A stretch of DNA of 64,000 nucleotides. It comes from Pseudomonas sp. WJP1 (GTDB taxonomy: Bacteria; Pseudomonadota; Gammaproteobacteria; Pseudomonadales; Pseudomonadaceae). Within the stretch, counting starts at the first letter, position 1; the number at the start of each line of letters is the position of its first letter. This document shows, one piece after another, positions 17,440 to 27,968 of the stretch. The translations under genes were made by a program, and so were the position numbers. The stretch spans positions 1,414,501-1,478,500 of the forward strand of contig NZ_CP110128.1 in assembly GCF_028471945.1 (NCBI RefSeq). Direction: 5' to 3'. Under the pieces are notes generated by a model. The model had not been told where the DNA came from and searched no databases. It saw nothing but the letters and a program-made list of their open reading frames with translations.

Positions 17440-17534
17440 CCTGTGGGAGCGGGCTTGCTCGCGAAGGCGTCGTGTCAGTCTCTATCACCGTCGACTGATC
17501 CACCGCTTTCGCGAGCAAGCCCGCTCCCACAGGG
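17440..17534. repeat. REP/REPIN inverted pair between pcaG and pcaT
   Basis: Two inverted copies of the core GTGGGAGCGGGCTTGCTCGC, separated by about 45 bases, immediately after pcaG. Confidence 0.85.
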
Positions 17535-17620
17535 GGAATCGCGTCGCTGAACTATCTGCGGAACGGGACTGTTGCAAAGTGTGTCTAGACTCTCACTGTC
17601 CCCATTGAGTGAACAAAATA

Positions 17621-18928
17621 ATGACAACCCCAACTACAGCTCCAGCAGCGCTCTACACCGGCGAAGAACGCAGCAAGCGGATCTTCGCCATTGTCGGCGC
17701 ATCGTCGGGCAACCTCGTCGAATGGTTCGACTTCTACGTCTACGCCTTCTGTGCGATCTATTTCGCGCCGGCTTTTTTCCCGTCCGACAACCCCACGGTG
17801 CAGCTGGTCAACACCGCGGGCGTCTTTGCCGCCGGGTTCCTGATGCGCCCGATTGGCGGCTGGATTTTCGGCCGTCTCGCGGACAAGCACGGGCGCAAGA
17901 ATTCGATGCTGATATCGATTCTGATGATGTGCTTCGGTTCGTTGCTCATCGCCTGTCTGCCGACCTACAAGGACATCGGGGTCTGGGCGCCGATCATGCT
18001 GCTGTTCGCCCGTTTGCTCCAGGGCCTGTCGGTGGGCGGCGAATACGGCACCACCGCCACCTACATGAGCGAAGTCGCCCTCAAGGGCCAGCGCGGTTTC
18101 TTCGCCTCGTTCCAGTACGTGACGCTGATCGGCGGGCAGTTGCTGGCGGTGTCGCTGGTGGTGATCCTGCAACAGTTCCTCACCGAGGATGACCTGCGTG
18201 CCTACGGCTGGCGGATTCCGTTCGTGGTCGGTGCCATGGCGGCATTGGTTTCGTTGTACCTGCGTCGTTCGCTGAAAGAAACCACCAGCAAGGAAATGCG
18301 CGAAAACAAGGACGCCGGCAGCATTCGCGCGCTGTTTCGCGACCATAAAGCCGCGTTCATCACCGTGCTCGGTTATACCGCCGGTGGCTCGCTGATTTTC
18401 TACACCTTCACCACGTACATGCAGAAGTACCTGGTGAATACCGCCGGCATGCAGGCCAAGACTGCCAGTTACATCATGACCGGCGCACTGTTCCTTTATA
18501 TGTGCATGCAGCCGATCTTCGGCATGCTCTCGGACAAGATCGGCCGCCGGAACTCGATGCTGTGGTTTGGCGCACTCGGCACGCTGTGCACCGTGCCGAT
18601 TCTGCTCAGCCTGAAAAGCGTCACCAGTCCGTTCCTGGCCTTCGTGCTGATTACCCTGGCGCTGGCGATTGTCAGTTTCTACACCTCGATCAGCGGTTTG
18701 GTAAAAGCCGAAATGTTCCCGCCTGAAGTGCGTGCACTGGGTGTTGGCCTGGCTTACGCGGTGGCGAATGCAATCTTCGGCGGTTCGGCGGAATATGTAG
18801 CCCTGAGCCTCAAAGCGGTCGGCATGGAAAACACCTTCTACTGGTACGTGACGTTGATGATGGCGATAGCGTTCCTGTTCAGCCTGCGTCTGCCCAAGCA
18901 TGCGAAGTATCTAGAAAACGACCTTTGA
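17621..18928 (+). CDS. pcaT: MFS dicarboxylate transporter PcaT (beta-ketoadipate carrier)
   Basis: A 435-residue MHS-type MFS carrier with the KgtP-like signatures [20 protein letters not shown] (helix 1), [19 protein letters not shown] (loop 2-3) and [20 protein letters not shown] (helix 4). In P. putida the gene between pcaF and pcaB is pcaT, proposed to import beta-ketoadipate. The ATG at 17621 is chosen because [20 protein letters not shown] matches the usual start; a GTG four codons earlier is possible. No PcaR box was seen in the 87 bases after the REP pair, so it may be read through from upstream. It sits at the head of pcaTBDC. Confidence 0.88.
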   Translation: MTTPTTAPAALYTGEERSKRIFAIVGASSGNLVEWFDFYVYAFCAIYFAPAFFPSDNPTVQLVNTAGVFAAGFLMRPIGGWIFGRLADKHGRKNSMLISILMMCFGSLLIACLPTYKDIGVWAPIMLLFARLLQGLSVGGEYGTTATYMSEVALKGQRGFFASFQYVTLIGGQLLAVSLVVILQQFLTEDDLRAYGWRIPFVVGAMAALVSLYLRRSLKETTSKEMRENKDAGSIRALFRDHKAAFITVLGYTAGGSLIFYTFTTYMQKYLVNTAGMQAKTASYIMTGALFLYMCMQPIFGMLSDKIGRRNSMLWFGALGTLCTVPILLSLKSVTSPFLAFVLITLALAIVSFYTSISGLVKAEMFPPEVRALGVGLAYAVANAIFGGSAEYVALSLKAVGMENTFYWYVTLMMAIAFLFSLRLPKHAKYLENDL

Positions 18929-18973
18929 TCCACACCCGCGGGCCCAAGCGGCCCGCGCCTCCAGGGACTGTTT

Positions 18974-20338
18974 ATGAACGAGCGACCGGGCAATCAATTG
19001 TTCGATGCCTATTTCACTGCCCGCGATATGCGCGAAGTGTTCTGCGATCAGGGCCGGGTCCAGGCCATGCTCGATTTCGAAGCGGCGCTGGCCCGGGCCG
19101 AAGCGCGGGTCGGTGTGATTCCGCATGCCGCGGTAGCGCCGATTGAAGCGGCGTGCCAGGCCGGGCATTACGATTTTGCCGCCCTCGGCGAGGCGATTGC
19201 CACGGCGGGTAACTCGGCGATCCCATTGGTCAAGGCGTTGGGCAAGCAGATCGCCGCGAGCGATGCGCAAGCTGAGCGCTACGTGCACCTGGGCGCCACC
19301 AGTCAGGACGTGATGGACAGCGGCCTGGTGCTGCAATTGCGCCGGGCGCTGGAATTGATCGACAGTGATCTGGCGCAACTGGGCGACACCCTCGCCAGCC
19401 AGGCCCAACGGTATGCGGCCACGCCATTGGCGGGACGCACCTGGCTGCAGCACGCGACGCCGGTCACCCTCGGCATGAAGATCGCCGGTTGGCTGGGCGC
19501 CGTCACTCGCAGCCGTCAACGCCTGCAAGAACTCAAGCCGCGCCTGTTGGTGCTGCAATTCGGTGGTGCATCCGGAACCCTCGCGGCCCTCGGTGAGCAG
19601 GCGCTGCCGATTGCCCAGGCGTTGGCCGAGGAACTGCAACTGAGCTTGCCCGACCAGCCCTGGCACACCCAGCGCGATCGCCTGGTGGAGTTCGGCTCGG
19701 TACTCGGCTTGATCGCCGGCAGTCTTGGCAAACTCGGTCGCGATATCAGCTTGTTGATGCAGACCGAAGCCGCCGAGGTGTTCGAACCTTCGGCGCCGGG
19801 CAAGGGCGGCTCTTCGACCATGCCACATAAACGCAATCCAGTTGGCGCGGCGGTGCTGATTGGCGCGGCGACTCGCGTGCCTGGCCTGCTGTCGACACTG
19901 TTCAGTGCCATGCCGCAGGAGCACGAGCGCAGCCTGGGACTGTGGCACGCCGAGTGGGAAACCCTGCCGGAGATTTGCTGCCTGGTATCCGGCAGTCTCA
20001 AGCAAGCGCTGTTGGTCACGGGCGGGCTGGAAGTGGACGCCGAACGCATGGCGCGCAACCTCGATTTGACCCAGGGCCTGGTGCTCGCCGAAGCGGTGAG
20101 CATCGTCCTCGCACAACGGGTTGGCCGCGACACCGCGCATCACCTGTTGGAGCAATGCTGCAAACGCGCCGTCGCCGAGCGACGCCATTTGCGCGCGGTA
20201 CTCGGCGACGAACCGCAAGTGACCGCCGAGCTGTCGGCCACTGAACTCGATCATCTGCTGGACCCCGCCCATTATCTCGGTCAGGCCCGTACCTGGGTCG
20301 AGCGAGCGGTGGCTGAACATTCTGCATTGACTGCCTGA
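18974..20338 (+). CDS. pcaB: 3-carboxy-cis,cis-muconate cycloisomerase
   Basis: A 454-residue member of the fumarase/aspartase superfamily that lactonises 3-carboxymuconate to 4-carboxymuconolactone. The superfamily signature GGSSTMPHKRNPVGAAVLIG (about residues 277-296) and the His motif HLGATSQDVMDSGLVLQL (about 96-113) are both present. Length and the C-terminal extension match PcaB. It follows pcaT by 45 bases and precedes pcaD by 11, consistent with one transcript. Confidence 0.95.
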   Translation: MNERPGNQLFDAYFTARDMREVFCDQGRVQAMLDFEAALARAEARVGVIPHAAVAPIEAACQAGHYDFAALGEAIATAGNSAIPLVKALGKQIAASDAQAERYVHLGATSQDVMDSGLVLQLRRALELIDSDLAQLGDTLASQAQRYAATPLAGRTWLQHATPVTLGMKIAGWLGAVTRSRQRLQELKPRLLVLQFGGASGTLAALGEQALPIAQALAEELQLSLPDQPWHTQRDRLVEFGSVLGLIAGSLGKLGRDISLLMQTEAAEVFEPSAPGKGGSSTMPHKRNPVGAAVLIGAATRVPGLLSTLFSAMPQEHERSLGLWHAEWETLPEICCLVSGSLKQALLVTGGLEVDAERMARNLDLTQGLVLAEAVSIVLAQRVGRDTAHHLLEQCCKRAVAERRHLRAVLGDEPQVTAELSATELDHLLDPAHYLGQARTWVERAVAEHSALTA

Positions 20339-20349
20339 AGGAGACTGCT

Positions 20350-21141
20350 GTGGCTTTCGTTCAACTCGCCGATGGCGAACTGCATTACAAACTCGATGGG
20401 CCGGTCGATGCGCCGGTGCTGGTGCTGTCCAACTCGCTGGGCACTGACCTGCACATGTGGGACGCGCAGATTCCGGCGTTCACGGAGCACTTCCGTGTGC
20501 TGCGTTTCGACACCCGCGGCCACGGCCAATCGTTGGTGACACCGGGCCCTTACAGCATCGAACAACTGGGCCGTGACGTCTTGGCACTGATGGATGCATT
20601 GCACATCGAACGCGCACATTTCTGTGGCCTGTCCATGGGCGGGCTGATCGGGCAATGGCTGGGCATCAACGCCGGCGAACGTCTGAATAAGCTGATCGTG
20701 TGCAACACGGCGGCGAAAATCGGCGATCCGTCGATCTGGAACCCGCGTATCGAAACCGTGCTGCGAGACGGTCAGGCGGCCATGGTCGCCTTGCGCGATG
20801 CATCGATTGCACGCTGGTTCACCCCGGACTTCTCCGAAGCCAACCCGGCGGCGGCCAAGCAGATTACCGACATGCTGGCGGCCACATCGCCTGAAGGCTA
20901 TGCGGCCAACTGTGCGGCGGTGCGCGATGCCGATTTTCGCGATCAGTTGTCCTCGATCAAGGCGCCTCTGCTGGTGATCGCCGGCACCCAGGACGCGGTC
21001 ACGCCGCCGTCCGGCGGGCACTTCATCCAGGAGCACGTGCCGGGCGCCGAGTACGCCGAGCTCTATGCTGCGCACTTGTCCAACGTCCAGGCCGGCGCTG
21101 ATTTCAGCGACCGCGTACTGGCCTTTCTGACGGCTCGTTGA
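20350..21141 (+). CDS. pcaD: 3-oxoadipate enol-lactonase
   Basis: A 263-residue alpha/beta hydrolase that opens 3-oxoadipate enol-lactone to beta-ketoadipate. Nucleophile elbow GLSMGG gives Ser95; the oxyanion region is SNSLGTDLHMWDAQIPAFTE (about residues 27-46), typical of PcaD; the acid and His lie in AGTQDAVTPP and the C-terminal AAHLSNVQ. The GTG start at 20350 follows GAAGGAGACTGCT and gives the standard MAFVQLADGELHYKLDG N-terminus. Coupled between pcaB and pcaC. Confidence 0.94.
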   Translation: MAFVQLADGELHYKLDGPVDAPVLVLSNSLGTDLHMWDAQIPAFTEHFRVLRFDTRGHGQSLVTPGPYSIEQLGRDVLALMDALHIERAHFCGLSMGGLIGQWLGINAGERLNKLIVCNTAAKIGDPSIWNPRIETVLRDGQAAMVALRDASIARWFTPDFSEANPAAAKQITDMLAATSPEGYAANCAAVRDADFRDQLSSIKAPLLVIAGTQDAVTPPSGGHFIQEHVPGAEYAELYAAHLSNVQAGADFSDRVLAFLTAR

Positions 21142-21151
21142 GGGGAATTCC

Positions 21152-21544
21152 GTGGACGAGAAACAACGTTACGACGAAGGCATGAAGGTCCGTCGCGCCG
21201 TTCTGGGCGACGCCCATGTCGACCGCAGCCTGACCACCCTGACCGAGTTCAACTCGGAGTTCCAGGAAATGATCACCCGCCACGCCTGGGGTGATATCTG
21301 GACCCGCCCGGGCCTGCCGCGCCACACCCGCAGCCTGATCACCATCGCCATGCTGATCGGCATGAACCGCGAGGGTGAACTCAAACTGCACCTGCGCGCC
21401 GCCGCCAACAACGGCGTGAGCCGCAGCGAGATCAAGGAAGTGATCATGCAGAGCGCGATCTACTGCGGGATTCCGGCAGCCAACGCGACGTTCCACCTGG
21501 CGGAGTCGGTGTGGGATGAGTTGGGGGTTGAATCGCGGGAGTGA
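21152..21544 (+). CDS. pcaC: 4-carboxymuconolactone decarboxylase
   Basis: A 130-residue AhpD-fold enzyme that decarboxylates 4-carboxymuconolactone to the enol-lactone. Recognised by RYDEGMKVRRAVLGDAHVDR at residues 5-24, FQEMITRHAWGDIWTRPGL and the conserved MQSAIYCGIPAANATFHLAE near the C-terminus. Begins with GTG at 21152 after GAGGGGAA. It is the last gene of the cluster and is followed by a REP pair against the convergent porin. Confidence 0.95.
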   Translation: MDEKQRYDEGMKVRRAVLGDAHVDRSLTTLTEFNSEFQEMITRHAWGDIWTRPGLPRHTRSLITIAMLIGMNREGELKLHLRAAANNGVSRSEIKEVIMQSAIYCGIPAANATFHLAESVWDELGVESRE

Positions 21545-21572
21545 TCCCGGCGATTTTTGTTGCCTGAACTGA

Positions 21573-21646
21573 CGCCATCGCGGGCAAGCCTCGCTCCTAC
21601 AGGTATTGCGCAATCCTTGTAGGAGCGAGGCTTGCCCGCGAAGGCG
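21573..21646. repeat. REP/REPIN inverted pair between pcaC and porin
   Basis: Inverted copies of TTGTAGGAGCGAGGCTTGCC and its complement with a 12-base spacer, lying between two convergent genes where it may act as a bidirectional mRNA end. Confidence 0.85.
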
Positions 21647-21656
21647 TACTTGAGGT

Positions 21657-22916
21657 TTACAACAGGCTGATCGGATAGCTGATGATCACGCGGTTCTCAT
21701 CGAACTCGTTGTTGCTGTAATCGCGGCGGATCGTCGAGTTGCGCCATTTCACGTTCAGGTCTTTCAGCGCACCGCTCTGCACGGTGTAGCCCAATTCACT
21801 TTCACGACCCCATTCCTTGCCATCGGTGATCGTGCCGGTGTGCACGTTGTCGCCGCTGATATAACGGTTCATCAGGGTCAGCCCCGGCACGCCAAGGGCA
21901 GCGAAGTTGTAGTCGTGGCGCACTTGCCAGGATTTTTCCCGGGCGTTGTCGTAGCTGGAGTTGTAGCTGTCGTTGGCCAGGGTGCCGCCGCTGGTGCCGT
22001 TGACCCGCATCCACGGGCTGTCGCCGGTGAGTTTCTGCAGGCCGACGTAGAAGGTGTTGCCGCCGTACTTGGCCGAGAACAGGCCGTACATGGTTTTGTT
22101 GTCCAGCTCGCCGGCCCGGGCGCTGCCGTCATCCTTGCCGTAGAAGTAACCGAGGTTGGCACCCAGGGTCCAGGCGCCGATGGGTTGGCTGTGGGTCAGG
22201 TTGATGAATTGCTGGCTGTAGATGTCCTTGAGTTCGGCGTTCCACACCCCGATCTGGGTGCGTTTGTCGTTGAACAGGTATTCGCCGCCCTGGAAGTTGA
22301 AACGGTCGGAGGTGAACCCGGCTTTGCCGGTCATCGACATGTCGCCCATGCTGCTGTCGTCGCGCGGGCTGTTCTGGCGGAACTGGCCGCCGTACAGCGT
22401 CAGGCCGTCGATTTCCTTGGAAGTGAGCTGTCCGCCACGGAAGGTCTGCGGCAGGGAGCGACCGTCATCCGAACGCAGGATCGGCAGTACCGGCATCCAT
22501 TCGCCAACCTTCGCTTCGGTCTGCGACAGCTTGGCCTTGAACGCCACGTTGGTGCGGCCGAAGTTGTCGGCCGGGCGGCCGTCACTGTCCAGCGGCAGCA
22601 ACTGGGTACCGCCCGTGCCTTTGCCGCCATCGAGTTTCACCGAGTACAGCCCCAGCACGTCCATGCCGAAACCGACGGTGCCTTGGGTAAACCCGGACTT
22701 GGCATCGAGAATGAAGCTTTGCGTCCACTCTTCGGCCTTGCCCTGGGCCTTGGTCGGGTTGGTGAAATTGCGGTTGATGTAGAAGTTGCGCAGGTTCAGG
22801 TTGACCTTGGCCCCTTCGACAAAACCCGACTCCTCGGCCTGGGCGGGCAGGGCTGCGCTCGCCAGGGCTATGGCGATCAGGCTGGGAACGAAATACTGAG
22901 CGGAAGAAGGCGTCAT
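21657..22916 (-). CDS. OprD-family outer-membrane porin, likely for aromatic acid uptake
   Basis: A 419-residue porin with a signal peptide cleaved after ALPAQA (about residue 27) and OprD-family marks: GFVEGAKVNLNLRNFYINRN at the start of the mature part, QSFILDAKSGFTQGTVGFGM (about 66-85) and terminal aromatic-rich strands ending in ISYPISLL. OprD-family members of the OpdK/BenF branch let aromatic and other carboxylates across the outer membrane. Its position next to the pca cluster, plus a PcaR box on its own strand at 23126, suggests import of protocatechuate or 4-hydroxybenzoate. The specific substrate is inferred from context, so no symbol is given. Confidence 0.88.
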   Translation of the reverse strand: MTPSSAQYFVPSLIAIALASAALPAQAEESGFVEGAKVNLNLRNFYINRNFTNPTKAQGKAEEWTQSFILDAKSGFTQGTVGFGMDVLGLYSVKLDGGKGTGGTQLLPLDSDGRPADNFGRTNVAFKAKLSQTEAKVGEWMPVLPILRSDDGRSLPQTFRGGQLTSKEIDGLTLYGGQFRQNSPRDDSSMGDMSMTGKAGFTSDRFNFQGGEYLFNDKRTQIGVWNAELKDIYSQQFINLTHSQPIGAWTLGANLGYFYGKDDGSARAGELDNKTMYGLFSAKYGGNTFYVGLQKLTGDSPWMRVNGTSGGTLANDSYNSSYDNAREKSWQVRHDYNFAALGVPGLTLMNRYISGDNVHTGTITDGKEWGRESELGYTVQSGALKDLNVKWRNSTIRRDYSNNEFDENRVIISYPISLL

Positions 22917-23125
22917 GGGCTCGGGTCTCTCTAATTCTTGGGGATGAAACAGGGTGATGCCGCAACCCGGGGTTGCAGACGTGCATTTGAAATCAGGACA
23001 AACGGGGCGGATCAGCCGGAGAGGGCAGGGCGCGGGGGCATGGCATCGGACCTGTTGTTATTGGTTTTGTTGGTCGAATGGTGATGTGAATGTACTAGAT
23101 GGTTCAATCGTAGAAAACAGTTTTT

Positions 23126-23140
23126 GGGCGATTATCGAAC
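23126..23140 (-). promoter_or_regulatory. PcaR box upstream of the OprD-type porin
   Basis: On the minus strand this reads GTTCGATAATCGCCC, identical to the box before pcaR and one base from the canonical site. It lies 210 bases upstream of the porin start, oriented toward it, implying a long leader or a promoter further upstream. Confidence 0.8.
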
Positions 23141-23173
23141 TGAGATTGGTTTTGAATTTGTGGTGGTTATGCG

Positions 23174-23268
23174 GGCCTCATCGCGAGCAGGCTCGCTCCC
23201 ACAATGGACCGCATTTTTTCTGAAGGAACTGGGTCAACTGTGGGAGCGAGCCTGCTCGCGATGGGGCC
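23174..23268. repeat. REP/REPIN inverted pair
   Basis: ATCGCGAGCAGGCTCGCTCC and its inverted partner about 38 bases away, in the gap between the porin promoter and the efflux operon end. Confidence 0.85.
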
Positions 23269-23299
23269 ATCACAGGCACCACAACTTTCCCGCACCCAA

Positions 23300-23326
23300 T
23301 AAAAAGCCCACCAAAAGGTGGGCTTC
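23300..23326 (-). terminator. Terminator of the RND efflux operon
   Basis: AAGCCCACC-AAAA-GGTGGGCTT hairpin with a T-run on the minus strand, 18 bases after the OprM-type gene. Confidence 0.85.
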
Positions 23327-23343
23327 GTGTTTTCACCGCGCTA

Positions 23344-24804
23344 TCAGAAATACTTCATCTTCGGCGCTTCTTCTTTCAACGGCTCGTTCTTCGCCGTCTG
23401 TTCATTCCAGCCACCGCCCAGGGCTTTGTACAGGTTGACCTGGCTGACCAACTGCGCCAGGCGGTCGGTGATCAATGCCTGTTGGGCACTGAACAGCTGG
23501 CGCTGGGCATCGAGGAAGGTCAGGTTGCTGTCGACACCGATGCGGTAGCGACGCTCGGCCAGGCGGTAGTAGTCCTGGTTGGCATTGACGAAATCCTGCT
23601 GTGCCTGCAACTGCTGCACGTAGGTCTGGCGCGCGGCCAGGCCGTCGGCGACTTCCTGGAAGGCCGTCTGGATGGACTTCTCGTAGTTCGCCACGCCAAT
23701 GTCTTTCTGGATTTTCGAGTAATCCAGGCTGGCGCGCAGGCTGCCGGCGTTAAAGATCGGCAGGTTGATCTGCGGCTGGAACAGCCAGGTGCCCGAACCA
23801 CCCTTGAACAGGCCGGACAGGTCCGGGCTCAGGGTCCCGGCGTTGGCCGTCAGGCTGATGCTCGGGAAGAACGCTGCCCGCGCCGCGCCAATGTTGGCGT
23901 TGGCGGCCTTGAGGTTGTACTCGGCTTGCAGGATGTCCGGACGACGCTGCAGCAAGTCCGACGGCAGGCCAGGCGGTACTTCGGCCAGCAGGTCGTCGTT
24001 CAGCGGTTTGGCCGCTTGCAGGTTGGTCGGGATGCCGGTGCCGAGCAGCAGCACCAGGCTGTTTTCATCCTGGGCGACCTGACGGGTGTACTTGGCCAGT
24101 TGCGCACGGGCGTTTTCCACCGAGGTGCGCGACTGCGCCAGGTCCAGGGCCGAAGCGACCCCCACTTCGTTGCTGCGGGCGGTGAGCTTGTAGCTCTCCT
24201 CGAACGCGGCCAGGGTGTCCTGGGTCAGCTTGTACAGTTCCTTGTCGGCCTGCCAGGTCAGGTAGGCATTGGCCACGCTGGCCACCAGGCTGATCTGGGT
24301 GCTGCGCCGACCTTCTTCGGTGGCGAAGTACTTCTGCAGGGCTTCTTCGTTCAGGCTGCGAATCCGGCCGAACATATCCAGTTCATAGGCACTGATGCCA
24401 ACCGTGGCCGAATAGGAACTGGTGATGCCTGCCTCGCCGGATTGCGAAGCGTCAGCCGGCAAGCGCTGACGGCTGCCGGTACCGTTGGCCGACACGGCCG
24501 GGAACAGATCGGCGCGCGAGATGCGGTATTGAGCCGCAAAGGCATCGATGTTCAAGGCCGCGACACGCAGGTCACGGTTGTTTTCCAGGGACAGCTGGAT
24601 CAGCTGCTGCAGTGCCGGGTCATGGAAAAACTGCTTCCAGCCCTGCTCGGCAGCGGCCTGCGCCGGTGCCTGGGCCGGCGAGTACGCCAGGCCCTGCGGG
24701 TATTGATCGGCCACCGGAGCGTCCGGTCGCTGATAGTCAGGTATCAGCGAGCAGCCACTGAGCACGAAGGCGGCGACTGCCAGGGAGAGTAGCGACTTGC
24801 TCAT
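23344..24804 (-). CDS. ttgC: Outer-membrane efflux channel lipoprotein (OprM/TtgC/EmhC type)
   Basis: A 486-residue trimeric channel of the NodT/OprM family that exports drugs and solvents from the inner-membrane pump to the outside. The lipobox [10 protein letters not shown] gives an acylated Cys18. The two structural repeats show [20 protein letters not shown] (about residues 131-150) and, in the second half, [20 protein letters not shown] (about 285-304). Its start overlaps the pump gene stop by one base (TAATG), so it is co-translated. The name follows the closest-looking sets TtgABC (P. putida) and EmhABC (P. fluorescens); MexAB-OprM is the P. aeruginosa equivalent. Confidence 0.92.
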   Translation of the reverse strand: MSKSLLSLAVAAFVLSGCSLIPDYQRPDAPVADQYPQGLAYSPAQAPAQAAAEQGWKQFFHDPALQQLIQLSLENNRDLRVAALNIDAFAAQYRISRADLFPAVSANGTGSRQRLPADASQSGEAGITSSYSATVGISAYELDMFGRIRSLNEEALQKYFATEEGRRSTQISLVASVANAYLTWQADKELYKLTQDTLAAFEESYKLTARSNEVGVASALDLAQSRTSVENARAQLAKYTRQVAQDENSLVLLLGTGIPTNLQAAKPLNDDLLAEVPPGLPSDLLQRRPDILQAEYNLKAANANIGAARAAFFPSISLTANAGTLSPDLSGLFKGGSGTWLFQPQINLPIFNAGSLRASLDYSKIQKDIGVANYEKSIQTAFQEVADGLAARQTYVQQLQAQQDFVNANQDYYRLAERRYRIGVDSNLTFLDAQRQLFSAQQALITDRLAQLVSQVNLYKALGGGWNEQTAKNEPLKEEAPKMKYF

Positions 24805-27800
24805 TAGCCAGCCTCTTTAGAAGGTTCAATAGCGTCTTGCTGGTCGACGTTTTTACGCTGACCCAGGGCCGACACAGTGACGAAGAACAGTGGGACCCAG
24901 AAGATCGCCAACACGGTTGCCGTGATCATACCGCCAATCACACCGGTACCGATTGCATGCTGGCTACCGGAACCTGCGCCCGTGGAGATCGCCAGGGGTA
25001 CCACGCCGAGCACGAACGCGAGCGAGGTCATGATGATCGGTCGCAGACGCATGCGGCAGGCTTCGATGGCCGCGTCGCGCAGGCTGCGCCCTTGTTCGTG
25101 CAGCTCCTTGGCAAATTCGACAATCAGGATGGCGTTTTTCGCCGCCAGGCCGATGGTCGTCAACAAGCCCACTTGGAAGTACACGTCGTTGGACAGGCCG
25201 CGCAGGCTGGTGGCCATCAGCGCACCGATGATCCCCAGCGGCACCACCAGCATCACCGCGATCGGAATCGACCAGCTCTCATACAGCGCCGCCAGGCACA
25301 GGAACACCATCAGCAACGACAGGGCGTACAGCGCGGGTGCTTGCGAACCCGACAGACGTTCCTCGTAGGACAGGCCGGTCCAGGAAATACCGACACCGGC
25401 CGGCAGTTTCTTGGCGATGGCTTCGACTTCGGCCATCGCTTCACCGGTGGAGTAACCCGGTGCCGGGGCGCCGAGGACTTCCACCGCTTCCACGCCGTTG
25501 TAACGGGCCAGTTTCGGCGATCCGTAAATCCACTCACCCTTGGCGAACGCCGAGAACGGCACCATGGTGCCGACGCTGTTGCGCACGTACCACTTCTGCA
25601 GGTCTTCCGGACTCATGCGTGCACCGGGCTGGCCTTGCACGTAAACCTTCTTCACCCGACCGCGGTCGATGAAGTCGTTGACGTAGCTACTGCCCAGGGC
25701 GATCGACAGGGTGTTGTTGATGTCGGCGATGGTAATGCCCAGGGCACTGGCCTTCTCGTCATCGATTTCCAGCTGGTATTGCGGCTCATCGTTCAAGCCG
25801 TTCGGACGCACTTGCGTCAGGATCTTGCTTTGCGCCGCCATGCCGAGGAACTGGTTGCGGGCTTCCATCAGCTTGTCGTGACCGATGCCGGCGCGGTCCT
25901 GCAGGAACACGTCGAAACCGGTGGCGTTACCCAATTCCAGTACCGCCGGTGGCGCGAAGGCAAACACCATGGCGTCGCGGAAGGTGAAGAAGTGTTGCTG
26001 GGCGCGGGCGGCGACCTTGAACACGCTGTTGTCGGCGTTACGATCTTCCCACGGGCGCAGCATGATGAACGCCATGCCCGAGCTCTGGCCGCGGCCGGCG
26101 AAGTTGAAGCCGGTCACGGTAAACACCGAGTTCACCGCATCGCCTTCACCGCCATCCTTGCCCGGACGCAGCAGGAATTCACGCATTTCGTCCACGACCA
26201 CCTGGGTGCGCTGGGCCGTCGAACCGGCGGGGGTCTGTACTTGGGCGAACAGTACGCCCTGGTCTTCTTCCGGCAGGAACGCGGTTGGAATGCGGGTGAA
26301 CAGCCAGATCATGCCAACGACGATGATGATATAGGCCAGCAAGTACGGCGCCTTGTGCGTGAGCATGCTGCCCACACCACGCTCGTAGCTTTTCACGCCG
26401 CGGTCGAAGTTGCGGTTGAACCAGCCGAAGAAGCCGCGTTTCGGGGTGTGGTGCTCGCCCTTCGGAATCGCCTTGAGCATGGTGGCGCAGAGCGCCGGCG
26501 TGAAGATCAGGGCAACCAGTACCGACAGGGCCATGGCCGAGACGATGGTGATCGAGAACTGTTTGTAGATCACACCGGTGGAGCCGCTGAAGAACGCCAT
26601 TGGCAGCAGTACCGCCGACAGCACCAGGGCGATACCCACCAGTGCGCCCTGGATCTGGCCCATGGACTTCTTGGTGGCTTCTTTCGGTGACAGGCCTTCT
26701 TCGCTCATCACCCGTTCGACGTTTTCCACCACGACGATGGCGTCGTCCACCAGCAAGCCGATGGCCAGCACCATACCGAACATGGTCAGGGTGTTGATGC
26801 TGAACCCGGCTGCCGCGAGGATGCCGAATGTACCGAGCAATACCACCGGCACCGTCATCGTGGTGATGATGGTGGCGCGGAAGTTTTGCAGGAACAGGAA
26901 CATCACCAGGAACACCAGCCCGACCGCTTCGACCAGGGTGTGAACCACGCCCTTGATCGATTCGGTCACCACCGGCGTGGTGTCGTACGGGAACACCACT
27001 TCCATCCCTTCAGGGAAGAATGGCTTGAGGTTGTCGATGGTCGTGCGCAGGGCCTTGGCGGTATCCAGGGCGTTGGCGCCGGTGGCCAGTTTCACGGCCA
27101 GGCCGGACGCCGGGGCACCGTTGAACTGGGCGTTGATGCTGTAGTTTTCACCGCCCAGGCCGACGCTGGCGACATCTTTCAGGCGAACCTGGGAGCCGTC
27201 CTTGTTGACCTTGAGCAGGATCTTTTCGAATTGCTCAGCGGTCTGCAGGCGGGTCTTGCCGATGATCGTCGCGTTCAGCTGCGTGCCGGGCAGGGCGGGC
27301 AGGCCGCCGAGCTGGCCGGACGACACCTGGACGTTCTGTGCGGCAATGGCGGTTTTGACATCGATCGGGGTCAGGTTGAAGTTGTTCAACTTGGCCGGAT
27401 CGAGCCAGATGCGCATGGCGTACTGGGAACCGAACACCTGGAAGTCGCCGACACCGGCGGTCCGCGAGATCGGGTCCTGCATGTTGGACACGATGTAGTT
27501 GGACAGGTCGTCCTTGGTCATGCTGCCGTCACGGGAAACCACGCCGATGACCAGCAGGAAGTTCTTCACCGCCTTGGTCACGCGGATACCCTGCTGCTGC
27601 ACTTCTTGCGGCAACAGCGGGGTGGCCAGGTTCAGCTTGTTCTGGACCTGGACCTGCGCGGTATCGGAGTTGGTACCTTGCTCGAAGGTCGCGGTAATGG
27701 TCATGGTGCCGTCGGAGTTACTTTCCGAAGACACATAACGCAAGTTGTCGATACCGTTGAGCTGTTGCTCGATCACCTGGACCACGGTGTCCTGCACGGT

Positions 27801-27965
27801 TTGCGCCGAAGCGCCCGGGTAGGTCACGGAGATGGCGATGGCCGGCGGCGCAATGCTCGGGTACTGGTTGATCGGCAGTTTGAGGATCGATAGAGCCCCG
27901 ACCAGCATGATCACCAGGGCGATTACCCAGGCGAAAATCGGACGGTCGATGAAGAATCTGGACAT
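24804..27965 (-). CDS. ttgB: RND multidrug/solvent efflux pump permease (TtgB/EmhB/MexB type)
   Basis: A 1053-residue HAE1-family proton antiporter with the standard start [20 protein letters not shown], twelve helices and two large periplasmic loops. The proton-relay Asp pair is in helix 4, [20 protein letters not shown] (about residues 403-422). Length and the closing segment after [20 protein letters not shown] match MexB/TtgB. Middle gene of the operon: three bases after the adaptor gene and overlapping the channel gene. Likely exports aromatic solvents, hydrophobic antibiotics and plant or phenolic compounds. Confidence 0.95.
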   Translation of the reverse strand: MSRFFIDRPIFAWVIALVIMLVGALSILKLPINQYPSIAPPAIAISVTYPGASAQTVQDTVVQVIEQQLNGIDNLRYVSSESNSDGTMTITATFEQGTNSDTAQVQVQNKLNLATPLLPQEVQQQGIRVTKAVKNFLLVIGVVSRDGSMTKDDLSNYIVSNMQDPISRTAGVGDFQVFGSQYAMRIWLDPAKLNNFNLTPIDVKTAIAAQNVQVSSGQLGGLPALPGTQLNATIIGKTRLQTAEQFEKILLKVNKDGSQVRLKDVASVGLGGENYSINAQFNGAPASGLAVKLATGANALDTAKALRTTIDNLKPFFPEGMEVVFPYDTTPVVTESIKGVVHTLVEAVGLVFLVMFLFLQNFRATIITTMTVPVVLLGTFGILAAAGFSINTLTMFGMVLAIGLLVDDAIVVVENVERVMSEEGLSPKEATKKSMGQIQGALVGIALVLSAVLLPMAFFSGSTGVIYKQFSITIVSAMALSVLVALIFTPALCATMLKAIPKGEHHTPKRGFFGWFNRNFDRGVKSYERGVGSMLTHKAPYLLAYIIIVVGMIWLFTRIPTAFLPEEDQGVLFAQVQTPAGSTAQRTQVVVDEMREFLLRPGKDGGEGDAVNSVFTVTGFNFAGRGQSSGMAFIMLRPWEDRNADNSVFKVAARAQQHFFTFRDAMVFAFAPPAVLELGNATGFDVFLQDRAGIGHDKLMEARNQFLGMAAQSKILTQVRPNGLNDEPQYQLEIDDEKASALGITIADINNTLSIALGSSYVNDFIDRGRVKKVYVQGQPGARMSPEDLQKWYVRNSVGTMVPFSAFAKGEWIYGSPKLARYNGVEAVEVLGAPAPGYSTGEAMAEVEAIAKKLPAGVGISWTGLSYEERLSGSQAPALYALSLLMVFLCLAALYESWSIPIAVMLVVPLGIIGALMATSLRGLSNDVYFQVGLLTTIGLAAKNAILIVEFAKELHEQGRSLRDAAIEACRMRLRPIIMTSLAFVLGVVPLAISTGAGSGSQHAIGTGVIGGMITATVLAIFWVPLFFVTVSALGQRKNVDQQDAIEPSKEAG

Positions 27966-27968
27966 GAA

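Noticed and set aside
21657..22916. Porin named as OpdK, BenF or PhaK
   Set aside because: The OprD family is clear, but the branch cannot be told by eye; a symbol would be a guess.
24837..26690. A 617-codon plus-strand frame over the RND pump gene
   Set aside because: His/Arg/Gln-rich antisense shadow of the pump permease.
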